From NCBI RefSeq assembly GCF_900128525.1, contig NZ_FQTQ01000062.1, positions 115,234 through 179,233 of the forward strand: a stretch of 64,000 nt of DNA, written 5' to 3'. A program made the position numbers and the translations under genes. The notes beneath the pieces are model-generated. The model was not told the origin of the DNA. It made no database searches and worked only from the letters and a program-made list of their open reading frames with translations. Positions within the stretch are counted from its first letter, which is position 1, and every line of letters begins with the position of its first letter. Origin of the DNA: a methanotrophic endosymbiont of Bathymodiolus puteoserpentis (Logatchev). GTDB lineage: Bacteria > Pseudomonadota > Gammaproteobacteria > Methylococcales > Methylomonadaceae. This document shows positions 8,471-18,488 of the stretch, in pieces.

Positions 8471-8770
8471 ATGACCTTTATAGAATTTAAAAAACAGTTA
8501 CTTGATGCTGAAATAAGCCTGCCAAAATTTAGTAAACTGATAAAAGTCAGTGAAAAAAATATTCAGGCTTATAAAAAAAAAGGCGAGGTACCAAATACCA
8601 TTGCAGCCATAGTCACTTGTTTTGTGGCTATGCATAAATCAGGGCTTGATTACCGTAAAGTAATTAATGACCTAGAGCTTGAAGCCAAAGTTAAAAAGGG
8701 AGCAGGGTTCGCAAAAAATATTAAAAGTGACCAGGCAAAGGAGGGTAAAGTTGATAATTTTAGCGAGTGA
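8471..8770 (+). CDS. Small helix-turn-helix protein
   Basis: A 99-residue protein. Residues about 1-60 (FIEFKKQLLDAEISLPKFSKLI, then SEKNIQAYKKKGEVPNTIAA) read as a Cro/XRE-like or MerR-like helical DNA-binding unit with a recognition helix. The C-terminal third is lysine-rich and charged. The ATG at 8471 is chosen because an AAGG lies about nine bases upstream; the TTG two codons earlier is less likely. It is convergent with recB. Regulatory targets are unknown. Confidence 0.65.
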   Translation: MTFIEFKKQLLDAEISLPKFSKLIKVSEKNIQAYKKKGEVPNTIAAIVTCFVAMHKSGLDYRKVINDLELEAKVKKGAGFAKNIKSDQAKEGKVDNFSE

Positions 8771-8812
8771 AAGCCTTTTTCTAATTTGAAGAGGTAGGCT
8801 CAATATTTACAT

Positions 8813-11800
8813 TTATGATGCTGTCAGGATTGCGACTAATTCATTCAGGCGTGTTTGATCAGGTAGATCGCTAAACACACCACTCATTGCTTGGTTGGCT
8901 TGCATACCACGCAGGAATAAATAGCGCACACCACCAAAATGCTTATCAAACTGATAATTAGGTAAACGCTTTTGTAAATAAATATGTAAAACAACACTAT
9001 AAATCCAGTATTGCAAGCCGTAATTATGCTCGCGCATGGCATGTATTAAAGTTTCTGGGTGATAGTCTGGCAAGGCATTACTTTTATAATCCAGAACATA
9101 ATAGCGCCCTTGGTAAACGAAGATTAAATCAATAAACCCAGTGAGATAGCCTTGCATTTGTTTTTCTGACAAGCTTTTATACGTAGGGCTATCTTGCAGA
9201 AGATAATTAATTGCTTCAGTGGAAAAATCAGCGAGTGTTAAATAGAACGGCATTTCCTTTAGGCAATGTCGGTCATTAAGGTTGGCTAGGGTAAATTTTG
9301 TATCATCAAATGCAAGTGGAGTCGTCACTGCTTGATAAAGTAGTTCATCAATGATTTCTGGTTGCTCTACTTTTAGACCGTAACGCTTACAGGTATTATC
9401 GCGTCGCTCACTAATGTCTTCGCGTAAGGCTAGTTTGCTAAAGGCAATATTTTCTAATAAGTCATGTAAGACATTACCGGTATGCGCGCCTTTGGCTAAG
9501 GCTAAAGGTTCTTGCTGTGTACCTTGGTGAGTAGGGTCGCTGGTTTCTTCAGCCTTATCTAAAGGTAATTCAGGCGCATCATGTAGGCTTAAATAGGATA
9601 AAGCGGTATAACTGCTCATTTGCCAAGTGCTATATAAATAGCGTTTTTGTTGGTGTGCGGATAAATCTTGTTCCGCTTTGCTTACTTGGTAACTGCCTTG
9701 TAAGGTGTTGTCTTTATCGATTAGTTGGTAACTAAAACTCGCAGGGTAGTCGTTGCTTAATTGCTTTAAGCTTGCTTGTTGTTCGGCAAAACTCATGTCA
9801 GCAAAGGCTTTTTCACCGCTTAATAAATACGCGAAGGCAGATTGATTAGGCTTTTTTTCAGAACGCTCATTAACCCAGGGTAGATAGCAACGATATTTAG
9901 CACGGGTCAGTGCTACATATAAAATGCGTAAATCTTCGGCGAGTTCTTCTTGTATGGCAATTTTTCGGTGTAGCTCAAATTGATCAGAGCCTAAATCGGC
10001 AATCATTTCACCTTGCGCATGACAGGTAATTAAATGTTTTTCGCTGGCTAATGTATTGCGCTTATACCAAAGGTAAGGGCAGAATACGATAGGGTATTCC
10101 AAGCCTTTTGAGCGATGCATAGTAATAATTTTCACCGCATCGGCATCACTTTCTAAACGCAATTGTTGTTCATCACCGGCATTTTCTGCGGTAATTTCTG
10201 TACGTAGCCATGCGATAGTTTTATGGATACCTAAATGATCATCGAGGCTGGCTTGTTGAATTAGCTCCAATAAATGATGCAGGTTGGTGATTTGTCTTTC
10301 GGCATTCTGCGTTTTGGCGATATGTACGCGTACATTTTCTTGGCTCAATAAGCGCAACATCATTGCCATAAAGCCATTTTTTTGCCACAGTAAATGGTAA
10401 TCTTGAAAGCGATTCAGCCAAGACCCTAGTTGTACTTCGTCACTCAGTAATTTATGTAGGGCTTGCCCATCTAAGGCAAACCACGATAAAGTCAGTGCTT
10501 GTCTGAGTAAAGCCATATCGCTGGGTTGTGCTAAAGCCTGCATCAGGATATGTAAATAACTCGCTTCATCACTTTTAAAAACCGACTCGGTACTATTTAA
10601 AACAGCAGGAATGCCAGCCTCTTTTAAGCATTGTTGATACTGTTTTGCATGGCTATTTGTGCGTACTAAAATGGCAATATCGGCGGGTTTTAAAGCGCGT
10701 GATTTATCTTTTATTTTTAATTGAGTTGGCCCTGTTAGTAGTTCAACAATTTCATTGGTAATGGCGATTTTTAATGCTTCAGCGGCTATGCCTGAAGTCC
10801 AATACCCAGATTTTTTTTCGCTCTCTGCCAATTGCCATAAAGCTAAAGGTGGCAACATCGTGTCATCATTATACAAGCTGCCATCTTCTGAACTGAGTGC
10901 TGGACTGACCGCATTAAAGTTTAAATCCTCAAAAACAAAAGGATTGCTATTGAGTTGAAAGAGCTGATTAATCGCTTCGACTAAATCGGGATGTGAGCGC
11001 CAATTATGACCCAGCGTGTAATGTTGTTTGGCTTGTGTTTTGGCAGATAAATAAGAGTGTATATCGGCGCCACGAAATTTATAAATGGCTTGTTTTGGGT
11101 CACCAATGAGATATAAAGACTGCTCTTCGGCAGCGAATAAATGTGCAAAGATATACCACTGCGTTTGATCGGTATCTTGAAATTCATCAATTAGGGCAAC
11201 ACGATATTGTTGGCGAATTGCGGCAATTAATAATTCACCGCCAGTATTAGCAAGAGCTTCAGCAGTACGGGTGATTAAACTGTCATGCGACATGACATTC
11301 AGTTGTTGCAGGCGAATATCTAAATTTTCTTGCAAAGTTTGGGCTAAGGCGCGGCGTAAAACAAGGCTGACTTTATTGACCGCATTAGCGAGCGTATCAA
11401 ATACCGTGCTATCAAAAGTGAGTTGCTCTTTATTGGCAACACGAATTTCTTTGCTTAAAGTGTTGGCGCTAAAATCTTTAAAACAGTTGGCACTGGGTAG
11501 GGTGCATTTGAAGTGTTTATCGGCCTTGACGGTTTCGTTTAGCCATTGACTTAATTGTTTATAATTTTCAGCAAAGCGTTTTGTATAGGTTTGTTTGAAA
11601 TATCCTGCATTAACACATTCACTTAATGTGTCGCCTTGATTAGCTAAGCTCTCTTGTGCTGTGATGGCCAATTTTTTTATAGTGTCCAATAAAGCATCTA
11701 TATCTTCAACATCAGGAAATATGGTAAGAGTATTGGCAACATTATCTAAGCTTTTTAATAAAGCATCGGGAGTTTCGTATTCATGGCAAAGCAATGAAAC

Positions 11801-12331
11801 CTCCCAAGCACTGCGTGGATAAATTTGTGTCCGCCAGAAATCGTCTGCCATTTGTTGACGGACAGTAGCGACTTCATCACTTAATTCAACATCAAACATT
11901 TGCCCACTTTCTAAGGCATGTTCTTTTAATAAGCGTTGGCAAAAACCGTGGATAGTAAATATGCCCGCTTGATCGATACTTAATAGTGCATTATTTAAAC
12001 GCTTGATTGCTGTTGCTACGCTAATCTCACCCGTGGCTATAAGTTGTTCTGCCCATAATCTAATATTGTCATCGATATTTGTGCTTTGTCCTGAGAAGTA
12101 TTGTTTAGCTTCGACTAAGCGTGCGCGAACACGTTCTTTTAATTCTTTAGTAGCGGCTCGGGTAAAGGTAACGATTAAAATTTGCTCTATATTTAATTCT
12201 TTTTCGACCACAAAACGCAAAGCTAACATGGCAATTGCGTAGGTTTTACCCGTGCCTGCGCTGGCTTCTAAAAGGTTAATGCCTTGTGTTAGTTCAGTCT
12301 TAATCGGATTGAAATTTTGCTCAGAGATCAT
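8813..12331 (-). CDS. recB: RecBCD exonuclease V subunit RecB
   Basis: A 1172-residue helicase-nuclease of the usual RecB length. The Walker A motif ASAGTGKT is at residues 23-30, Walker B is LIDEFQDTDQTQW, motif III is IGDPKQAIYKFRGAD, and motif VI is YVALTRAKYR. The C-terminal nuclease domain has GFIDLIF and VLDYKSN (catalytic Asp, Asp, Lys). With RecC and RecD it resects double-strand breaks and degrades linear DNA. The start codon overlaps the recC stop by 11 bases, indicating translational coupling. No recD follows; the next gene is convergent. Confidence 0.97.
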   Translation of the reverse strand: MISEQNFNPIKTELTQGINLLEASAGTGKTYAIAMLALRFVVEKELNIEQILIVTFTRAATKELKERVRARLVEAKQYFSGQSTNIDDNIRLWAEQLIATGEISVATAIKRLNNALLSIDQAGIFTIHGFCQRLLKEHALESGQMFDVELSDEVATVRQQMADDFWRTQIYPRSAWEVSLLCHEYETPDALLKSLDNVANTLTIFPDVEDIDALLDTIKKLAITAQESLANQGDTLSECVNAGYFKQTYTKRFAENYKQLSQWLNETVKADKHFKCTLPSANCFKDFSANTLSKEIRVANKEQLTFDSTVFDTLANAVNKVSLVLRRALAQTLQENLDIRLQQLNVMSHDSLITRTAEALANTGGELLIAAIRQQYRVALIDEFQDTDQTQWYIFAHLFAAEEQSLYLIGDPKQAIYKFRGADIHSYLSAKTQAKQHYTLGHNWRSHPDLVEAINQLFQLNSNPFVFEDLNFNAVSPALSSEDGSLYNDDTMLPPLALWQLAESEKKSGYWTSGIAAEALKIAITNEIVELLTGPTQLKIKDKSRALKPADIAILVRTNSHAKQYQQCLKEAGIPAVLNSTESVFKSDEASYLHILMQALAQPSDMALLRQALTLSWFALDGQALHKLLSDEVQLGSWLNRFQDYHLLWQKNGFMAMMLRLLSQENVRVHIAKTQNAERQITNLHHLLELIQQASLDDHLGIHKTIAWLRTEITAENAGDEQQLRLESDADAVKIITMHRSKGLEYPIVFCPYLWYKRNTLASEKHLITCHAQGEMIADLGSDQFELHRKIAIQEELAEDLRILYVALTRAKYRCYLPWVNERSEKKPNQSAFAYLLSGEKAFADMSFAEQQASLKQLSNDYPASFSYQLIDKDNTLQGSYQVSKAEQDLSAHQQKRYLYSTWQMSSYTALSYLSLHDAPELPLDKAEETSDPTHQGTQQEPLALAKGAHTGNVLHDLLENIAFSKLALREDISERRDNTCKRYGLKVEQPEIIDELLYQAVTTPLAFDDTKFTLANLNDRHCLKEMPFYLTLADFSTEAINYLLQDSPTYKSLSEKQMQGYLTGFIDLIFVYQGRYYVLDYKSNALPDYHPETLIHAMREHNYGLQYWIYSVVLHIYLQKRLPNYQFDKHFGGVRYLFLRGMQANQAMSGVFSDLPDQTRLNELVAILTAS

Positions 12332-15300
12332 GTGTAGCCTCCCAAGCAGCTAACAATAAAGTGTTGGAATAATGCTCAAAATCGGCATTTAATAAGGTAT
12401 CGACATCCGCTAGATTTTTATACAGTAACTTTAGTTCTGGCTCATAGCTTTGTTCTCGCGCTTTGTTTAAGGTTTCTTTTGCGGCTTCAATAGCAGGTTT
12501 TGAAGAGCGAGCTTTGGGTTTATTTAAATTAGCTTGTTGTTTGGCGTAACTAAAAGCGGCTTCCGTAAAAAATGCCTCAGGCTGATTTTTCCCTGCCTGA
12601 TAATAAGCAATAAATTGTTCTAATTCGTTGCCTTGGATATGCTCGGGTAAAAAGCTGATAAAGTCATCTTGACTGACTAAATGGGTGATATGTTCATGCT
12701 TTCGATTGATAATTAAATGCTGTAACCAAGCGATAACAAAATCTTTACCTTTTATCGGTGCATAACGATAAAACAAACTTGCATGGTTGTATGTGTTAGC
12801 AAGTGCCCCTACTAAACGGACAGAGCCTATATTTAAATCAATGGCTAAAGGGTCGAGTGCAGTACCTGCTTCTTTGGCGTGAATTTTCTCCACAAACTGA
12901 TCAATTTCCTGCTCTTTTTTTTCAAAAGCAACTTTACCTAACTCACCTGAAAGCCAGCGACCTTGAGCTTTTAACTTTTCCAGTGATAGATTACGCCCAT
13001 GCAGTTTAGCTTCAATCCATTGATGGTTAATGCGGTAGCTATCTTCTAAATCAAATGGTTCACGCTCTGGTTCTTCGCCTTTAATTTGTGCAAAGCGAAT
13101 ATTTAGCCTGTGTTGTAAGAAGTATTTTTGTGGGTGACGGAAATAAGCAAAAAGGTCACTAATTTCTAGTACTTCTTGCTCTTCGTGGGCTAATTCTTTT
13201 TGCCACCAAGGTTCATTAGTGGGTTTGTATTGTTTTAAAGCTTTTGCCGTTGCTAAATCGGTTTGGTTGTAACTAATAAGGTCGGGGGTGTTGCTAAAAT
13301 AGCGAGAGCTAAAACTTTGTAAAGGGTGCTTAATCACTAGATCAGTCAATTGATAATGGCTATGCATAATATCCAGTAATTCATGAATCACGACGGAAGC
13401 AGGAATGTCTTCATTTTCGCTGATCGATTGGCCGATATAAGTAATGATTAATTGCTTACGTACTGATAACAGAATTTCCAGAAACTGATAACGATCATCA
13501 GCACGACGGGAGCGATCACCTGGTTTAAAATCTTTGCCTAATAAATCAAATGTCAGGTGATGGTCAACATGTGGAAATTCGCCTTCATTCATGCCTAATA
13601 AGGCAATGACTTTAAAAGGAATCGAGCGCATCGGTAACATCGAACAAAAGGTTAATTGGCCGCGCAAGAAGCCATTGGCGGATACGGTTTCTTCCACTCG
13701 TCCTTCCAGCCATGCTGAAATAACAGCTAAGGAAACAGGCTGCTGATGAAGCTCTGAGGCTGTGTCGCTTAGTTCCAGTAAAATTTCATTAATCTGTTGT
13801 TTGCCTGCTTGTTGCACGGCATCCATGTTTTCTGCAGGAAACAATAAATCAACATAATAAAGTAGGCGCTTTGACCAGGACTCTAAGGTGTAAGCTTTGG
13901 CTAATTCTTGACTGGCTCTAAACAGCAAGTTAAGAAAATCATATAAGCCACCTAAGGCTTGGGCAGAGGAACCTTCAATGTCACTATAAGGTAAAACGCC
14001 CGCAAAAAAATCCTCCTCAGTACCGACAGCATAACCCATGAGCAAACGCTCTAAACCAGCTTGCCAAGTATTTTCGGGGGATTCAGGTAAGTTCAGTTGT
14101 TTTTTATGTGCAGCTGATTGCCCCCAGCGTATGTTTGTTTCAGCGACCCAATGGCTAATCAGCTCCAGATCTGTTTCGTTTAAACCAAAGCATTGATAGA
14201 CTTCTTTTTGCTTGAGTAAATCCATTACCGCCTGCCAACCAAAGCGGCCTTGGGTTAAGCGTAGAAAACGTAAGTAAGCATCAAAGGTGGCATTACTACT
14301 GCGTAAACTGCGATCAGCAATACTGTGTTGTATGCTATCAAAAACGGCACTGATAAAAGGCGTGTATTGTTGAATATCCGGTGCCATAATAACAATATCG
14401 CGTAGTTCGATGGAAGGATCGTTCTCCAGTATTTGTAATAATTGATCTTTTAACACTTCCACTTCACGCATACGGGAATGGCAAGAGTGTATGCTAATCG
14501 AATTGTCGCGCTCTACAGGGGCGGATTCGCTTAAGTTATTTAGGATGTCATTTTGTACTTGCTGCAATAGACTGAGTTCGACTTCAACTTCCTCAAAACT
14601 ATTCAGTTCGACGGCAAATTCATGGTCGAGTAACATTTGCTGAAACTCTCGTCCTTGTTGTCCCAAGCTAGCTAATAAAGGATGGCCATTTTCAAATTCA
14701 TCTAAATCTGCTTGTTTTCTACTCACCATATCCGCCCAAAAGGCTTGCGCTGGATTGAGCAAATAAAAATGTACATCGGTATGTTTAGCCAAGCCTTGTA
14801 AGAATTCCATAAACAAAGGTGGCATGGTATTTAAACCAAAAATTGAAATTCGTTCGGGTAATTGTTCGTTTAATGCGCCTTCGGCGAGTTGGTCAAATTG
14901 AGCGATAGTTTGCAACCATAATGCACCACGATGCCGTGTGCCAGTTTGCGCGGTTAATTTAAGCCATAAAGCTTGCTGCCATTTTTCGGTATTAGTGGCA
15001 TAGAGTAGCTTACCCTGCTGCCAAGTATCGAGCATTTGCGGGCGCATTATTTGATATTGGTCAAAAACTTGTGCTAAATGCGTGGCTAACTGAAAGCGTT
15101 TTAAATCAGTGTTTTCGCCATTGAGATATTGAGCTAGTGGAGAAAAAACAGGCTCGTCTAGTTCGCGTAAGATTAATTCAAAACGCCAAACCATTAATTC
15201 ACGGGCAAATTCATCAGATTGTAATTGCTGCTGAATTTGCCTTGCCATTTGGCTAAAAAATTTACTGGGGAATAAGAATTCGAAATTAGCAAAGGTCTTA

Positions 15301-15461
15301 AATTTTGTTGCTAATTGTTGCGCTAACCAGCGCTCCATGCCTTGACTTTGGATTAAAAAAATTTCTTTAGAGAAGGGAGAGTCTAAAGGGACAGTATCAA
15401 TAATTGTCGCTAAATGTTCTAGCAAGTTTTCTGTTTTATTCGAGCTATGTAGGATAAACAT
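12321..15461 (-). CDS. recC: RecBCD exonuclease V subunit RecC
   Basis: A 1046-residue protein with the RecC beginning (FILHSSNKTENLLEHLA ... FLIQSQGMERWLAQQLA) and the RecC core (LGMNEGEFP, DRYQFLEILLSVRKQL, YIGQSISENEDIPASVVI). RecC is an inactivated helicase-nuclease fold that recognises Chi and splits the strands. It is slightly shorter than E. coli RecC (1122). Order is recC-recB without an intervening ptrA. A short inverted repeat (15489-15497 with 15541-15549) lies upstream, reaching the end of the tonB-like gene. Confidence 0.96.
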   Translation of the reverse strand: MFILHSSNKTENLLEHLATIIDTVPLDSPFSKEIFLIQSQGMERWLAQQLATKFKTFANFEFLFPSKFFSQMARQIQQQLQSDEFARELMVWRFELILRELDEPVFSPLAQYLNGENTDLKRFQLATHLAQVFDQYQIMRPQMLDTWQQGKLLYATNTEKWQQALWLKLTAQTGTRHRGALWLQTIAQFDQLAEGALNEQLPERISIFGLNTMPPLFMEFLQGLAKHTDVHFYLLNPAQAFWADMVSRKQADLDEFENGHPLLASLGQQGREFQQMLLDHEFAVELNSFEEVEVELSLLQQVQNDILNNLSESAPVERDNSISIHSCHSRMREVEVLKDQLLQILENDPSIELRDIVIMAPDIQQYTPFISAVFDSIQHSIADRSLRSSNATFDAYLRFLRLTQGRFGWQAVMDLLKQKEVYQCFGLNETDLELISHWVAETNIRWGQSAAHKKQLNLPESPENTWQAGLERLLMGYAVGTEEDFFAGVLPYSDIEGSSAQALGGLYDFLNLLFRASQELAKAYTLESWSKRLLYYVDLLFPAENMDAVQQAGKQQINEILLELSDTASELHQQPVSLAVISAWLEGRVEETVSANGFLRGQLTFCSMLPMRSIPFKVIALLGMNEGEFPHVDHHLTFDLLGKDFKPGDRSRRADDRYQFLEILLSVRKQLIITYIGQSISENEDIPASVVIHELLDIMHSHYQLTDLVIKHPLQSFSSRYFSNTPDLISYNQTDLATAKALKQYKPTNEPWWQKELAHEEQEVLEISDLFAYFRHPQKYFLQHRLNIRFAQIKGEEPEREPFDLEDSYRINHQWIEAKLHGRNLSLEKLKAQGRWLSGELGKVAFEKKEQEIDQFVEKIHAKEAGTALDPLAIDLNIGSVRLVGALANTYNHASLFYRYAPIKGKDFVIAWLQHLIINRKHEHITHLVSQDDFISFLPEHIQGNELEQFIAYYQAGKNQPEAFFTEAAFSYAKQQANLNKPKARSSKPAIEAAKETLNKAREQSYEPELKLLYKNLADVDTLLNADFEHYSNTLLLAAWEATHDL

Positions 15462-15543
15462 GATTTTTATCGCAGGTAAGAGGGTATGCGTTGATATGGG
15501 GCTACACTATCATTTCTAGGGCGTTGTAGACTACCCATACATA

Positions 15544-16410
15544 TCAACGAGTATGTAAGCCGGTCTCGTCAGAGAACTTCCAGACGCGAGTAATCACTAA
15601 AACATCGAGTTCTTGAAGCAAGTCTTTAGGTAAAGGTGGAAAAGGAGCGCTAACACGCACGATACGTTTTGCTGCTTCATCTAGGGCAGGGTAACCGGAT
15701 GATTTTCTGATACGCATACTATAAAGACTGCCATCAGGTTTTATGCCTACATCTAAAATTAAACTGCTGGAAAACCCAGGTCGCTTAGCAAAAGCTGGAT
15801 AATTAAGATTACCAGTACTTTCAACTTTACGTTGCCAGTCGGTGATGTATTGTGCTGCAAGGTATTTATGTGCACTGACGGAATTAACAAATTTAATGCG
15901 ATTTTTCTTGCTACTGGGCTTTTGGTAACGTATTTTTGCACCTAATTCTGATACTTGTCGGCGTAAAGCGTCCATAGATAATTTTGGTTTAGATTGTTTG
16001 CTCGTTTCTTTGGCTTTTTCCGTTAGTTGAATTTTTTGTTCAGCCGTTTTTTGAGTTAGTATTTTTTGGCGTTTTATGCTGGGCTGTTTGAGTACTTTTT
16101 GTCTAGGTGGTTGTTTGCTATGTGTGCCTGAGCTAGCTATTTTTTGTGCAGCTGGTGTTGGTTTATCTCGTTTTTCACCAGCACCAATTTGATTACTTTG
16201 CGCTAAAAATTCTGCCTTTTCAGGTGCTTTTTTTGCTTTATTAGTGATCAGTGTGATTTCTATAGATTTGCTAGTTTTATCAACTTTAGGTTTAGTAAAG
16301 TTAATACCTAAAATAAACGCAGTATGAATAATGGCGGCAAAAAAGATACAAACTAGTAGAGTGTCATTATTTGATAGAGGGGAAGAGGTTTGAAAGCTTT
16401 GTTCAGACAT
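15544..16410 (-). CDS. tonB: TonB family energy transducer
   Basis: A 288-residue protein with one N-terminal membrane helix (about residues 17-37), a long Lys/Gln/Ser-rich periplasmic linker (about 50-170) and a C-terminal TonB domain (LILDVGIKPDGSLYSMRIRK, then SGYPALDEAAKRIV). Such proteins couple the proton motive force to outer-membrane receptors. The linker is Lys-rich rather than Pro-rich, as in the TonB-like gene next to gshB in pseudomonads. It follows gshB with a two-base gap, so the two form an operon. No exbB or exbD is adjacent. Confidence 0.88.
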   Translation of the reverse strand: MSEQSFQTSSPLSNNDTLLVCIFFAAIIHTAFILGINFTKPKVDKTSKSIEITLITNKAKKAPEKAEFLAQSNQIGAGEKRDKPTPAAQKIASSGTHSKQPPRQKVLKQPSIKRQKILTQKTAEQKIQLTEKAKETSKQSKPKLSMDALRRQVSELGAKIRYQKPSSKKNRIKFVNSVSAHKYLAAQYITDWQRKVESTGNLNYPAFAKRPGFSSSLILDVGIKPDGSLYSMRIRKSSGYPALDEAAKRIVRVSAPFPPLPKDLLQELDVLVITRVWKFSDETGLHTR

Positions 16411-16412
16411 TT

Positions 16413-17369
16413 TTATGCAGATTTTGGTAACATCGATTCAATATGATCCATCAATTGAGCGCAGATATTGAGACCAAATTGATTATTCAGTTCTTGTACG
16501 CAAGTGGGGCTAGTGACATTGATTTCGGTTAAGTAATCGCCAATAACATCAATCCCCACAAAGACTAGCCCTTTTGCTTTAAGCGTAGGGCCTACTTGTT
16601 GAGCAATCCAGTAATCTCTTTCTGTTAAAGCTTGTCCTTGTGCACGTCCACCAGCGGCAAGATTACCACGACTTTCACCTTGTGCAGGAATACGTGCTAA
16701 TGCATAAGGAATAGGTTCACCATTGATTAATAATATACGCTTATCTCCCGCTTTTATTTCTGGTAGATATTGTTGTGCCATGGCGTAATTTGTGCCGTGT
16801 GCGGTAATGGTTTCTATAATAACGCTGATATTGGGATCATTAAGGCGTACATGAAAAATAGAGGCACCACCCATGCCATCTAGCGGTTTGAGAATGATTT
16901 CCTGATGCTCTTGGAGAAATTCGCGTATTTGTTCGGCTTTACTGCTGACCAAAGTGGCAGCACAACACTGCGGAAACCAAGAGGTGAATAGTTTTTCATT
17001 GGCATCACGTAAGGATTGTGGTTTGTTTGCAATATAAACACCCTGTTTTTCTGCTTGTTCCAATATATGTGTGGCATAAATATATTCTTGATCAACGGGT
17101 GGATCTTTACGCATAATAATGCTATCCAGTGTTGCCAAAGGAATGCTTTGTTCGCTGATAACTTCGTACCACTGATTGGCATCACGCTTTACGCGGATAT
17201 GTTTGGTATGTGCGTAAGCTCCTCCATTCAGTAAGGATAAGTCACTTAACTCCATATAATATAATTCCCAGTTGCGCGCTTGGGCTTCTAGTAGCATGGC
17301 AAAGCTGGTGTCTTTTTTGATGTTGATGCGGTCAATTGAATCCATGACCATGCCAAGTTTAATCGTCAC
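16413..17369 (-). CDS. gshB: Glutathione synthetase
   Basis: A 318-residue ATP-grasp enzyme joining gamma-glutamylcysteine and glycine. It has the family beginning KLGMVMDSIDRINIKKDTSFAM, the MRKDPPVDQEYIYATHILE segment, the ATP-grasp loop ILKPLDGMGGASIF, and the metal and ATP ligands IDVIGDYLTEINVTSPT. The start is a GTG at 17369 with a purine-rich AAAGAGAC upstream. It is followed by the TonB-like gene. Confidence 0.97.
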   Translation of the reverse strand: MTIKLGMVMDSIDRINIKKDTSFAMLLEAQARNWELYYMELSDLSLLNGGAYAHTKHIRVKRDANQWYEVISEQSIPLATLDSIIMRKDPPVDQEYIYATHILEQAEKQGVYIANKPQSLRDANEKLFTSWFPQCCAATLVSSKAEQIREFLQEHQEIILKPLDGMGGASIFHVRLNDPNISVIIETITAHGTNYAMAQQYLPEIKAGDKRILLINGEPIPYALARIPAQGESRGNLAAGGRAQGQALTERDYWIAQQVGPTLKAKGLVFVGIDVIGDYLTEINVTSPTCVQELNNQFGLNICAQLMDHIESMLPKSA

Positions 17370-17655
17370 AATGCTTGTCTCTTTGATAGGTAATGAGTCA
17401 GTGGTTCCCTAGGTAAGGAATGCGTATGAAATAATTTCGACACAATGGGGGAGCGGATTTTTAGTCCGCTTTATAAAATCCAGAACTTTAGGTTACATAG
17501 CACTGCCAGTCCTTTCGGAGATTATTTAATTTTGCTTCCTAACTAATTACATGATTAATATTATTTTGCCTGCGAGTATAGCCTGTTTTTTACTTTAATA
17601 GTGTGAATATTTAATGGGGTTCAGTGCATTTTAGCGACTGCGTAAATATATTATT

Positions 17656-17685
17656 GTTTACCTTTGTGAAAAAACTTGGTATAAA
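17656..17685 (+). promoter_or_regulatory. Possible promoter of rpmB-rpmG
   Basis: TATAAA preceded by TGG (17677-17685) is an extended -10 about 40 bases before rpmB. A weak -35 (TTTACC at 17656) lies 18 bases upstream. The rest of the 356-base gap 17370-17725 shows only a short AGCGGA/TCCGCT hairpin near 17455-17470 and a degenerate repeat near 17471-17517. Confidence 0.35.
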
Positions 17686-17725
17686 GACGGGCTAACTTTG
17701 AATAAAGGCTCATTAGAGGTGAATC

Positions 17726-17962
17726 ATGTCTAAAATTTGTCAGGTAACGGGTAAACGCCCTATTACTGGTAACAATGTATCGCACGCGCATAATAAAACA
17801 AGAAGGCGTTTTAATCCAAACTTACACCACCATAGATTTTGGGTGGAAAGTGAAAACCGTTGGGTACGCTTAAGATTAACCGCAAAAGGTATGCGTATTA
17901 TTGATAAAAAAGGTATTGATGCTGTTTTAGCTGATATACGTCAACGTGGCGAAAAAGTTTAA
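17726..17962 (+). CDS. rpmB: 50S ribosomal protein L28
   Basis: A 78-residue protein, the standard length, beginning [28 protein letters not shown], with the conserved [18 protein letters not shown]. An AGAGGTG ribosome-binding site precedes the ATG. It is followed after 12 bases by rpmG, the conserved bacterial pair. Part of the large ribosomal subunit. Confidence 0.98.
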   Translation: MSKICQVTGKRPITGNNVSHAHNKTRRRFNPNLHHHRFWVESENRWVRLRLTAKGMRIIDKKGIDAVLADIRQRGEKV

Positions 17963-17974
17963 GGGGATATACTC

Positions 17975-18130
17975 ATGCGCGATAAAATAAAATTAGTTTC
18001 TTCTGCTGGTACTGGACATTATTATACAACGGATAAAAATAAACGTACTATGCCGGAAAAAATGGAAATCAAAAAATTTGACCCTGTAGTACGTAAACAT
18101 GTTATGTATAAAGAAGCAAAAATAAAATAG
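17975..18130 (+). CDS. rpmG: 50S ribosomal protein L33
   Basis: A 51-residue protein ([20 protein letters not shown] ... [19 protein letters not shown]). It lacks the Cys pairs of zinc-binding L33 forms, so it is the zinc-independent type. An AAGGGGATA ribosome-binding site lies upstream. It forms an operon with rpmB. Confidence 0.97.
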   Translation: MRDKIKLVSSAGTGHYYTTDKNKRTMPEKMEIKKFDPVVRKHVMYKEAKIK

Positions 18131-18156
18131 CACGATTGTTCTCTTTTGGTTGCCTT

Positions 18157-18315
18157 CGTTGTAAGTAGCTTCTCATTTTTAACGAGTACAAAGAGTGTCG
18201 TAGGATGTACTGAGGAACGAAACGCATCGTTTACATGATGTGCTTGCTATCGTCAGAACATCCTATATGTTCTTGATACTTCATACCTGCGGATAATGAG
18301 AAGTTATCGTTGTAA
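18157..18315. mobile_element. MITE-like element, family C copy 1, with 8-bp direct repeats
   Basis: The octamer CGTTGTAA occurs at 18157-18164 and 18308-18315. Between them lie imperfect terminal inverted repeats (GTAGCTTCTCATT at 18165; complement ending at 18307) and an inner inverted repeat built on AGGATGT(A/G)CTGA / TCAG(A/C)ACATCCT (18200-18265). There is no coding capacity. A related copy is at 37258-37428 with a different octamer duplicated. Confidence 0.72.
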
Positions 18316-18337
18316 CCTTCTACAGCTGTTTTTTAGT

Positions 18338-18439
18338 CTAGTAACAGTACCTCTTAAATTTGTGATATAAAAAAGTATAAGTGTGCTTTTAATTAATAGT
18401 GTTATTACTTTATTGCTTATTTCGAGGATGCTGTACTAG
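18338..18439. mobile_element. MITE-like element, family B copy 1
   Basis: About 102 bases beginning CTAGTAACAGTACCT and ending GGATGCTGTACTAG, with CTAG at each edge and inverted repeats of about 14 bases. Internally it shares CTTAAATTT...ATATAAAAAA and GCTTATTTCGAGG with copies at 24777-24884 and 50724-50826, all in the same orientation. With the family C element it fills the 358-base gap 18131-18488. Confidence 0.7.
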
Positions 18440-18488
18440 TTATATAAGTGTGATAATCTTTTTAGGAGGTTGTCGTATTGCTTATTTG

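Noticed and set aside
8813..15461. Anti-phage defence island around recBC
   Set aside because: Neighbours are tonB-like, gshB and a small HTH gene; no defence gene is recognisable, and recBC here is a core gene pair.
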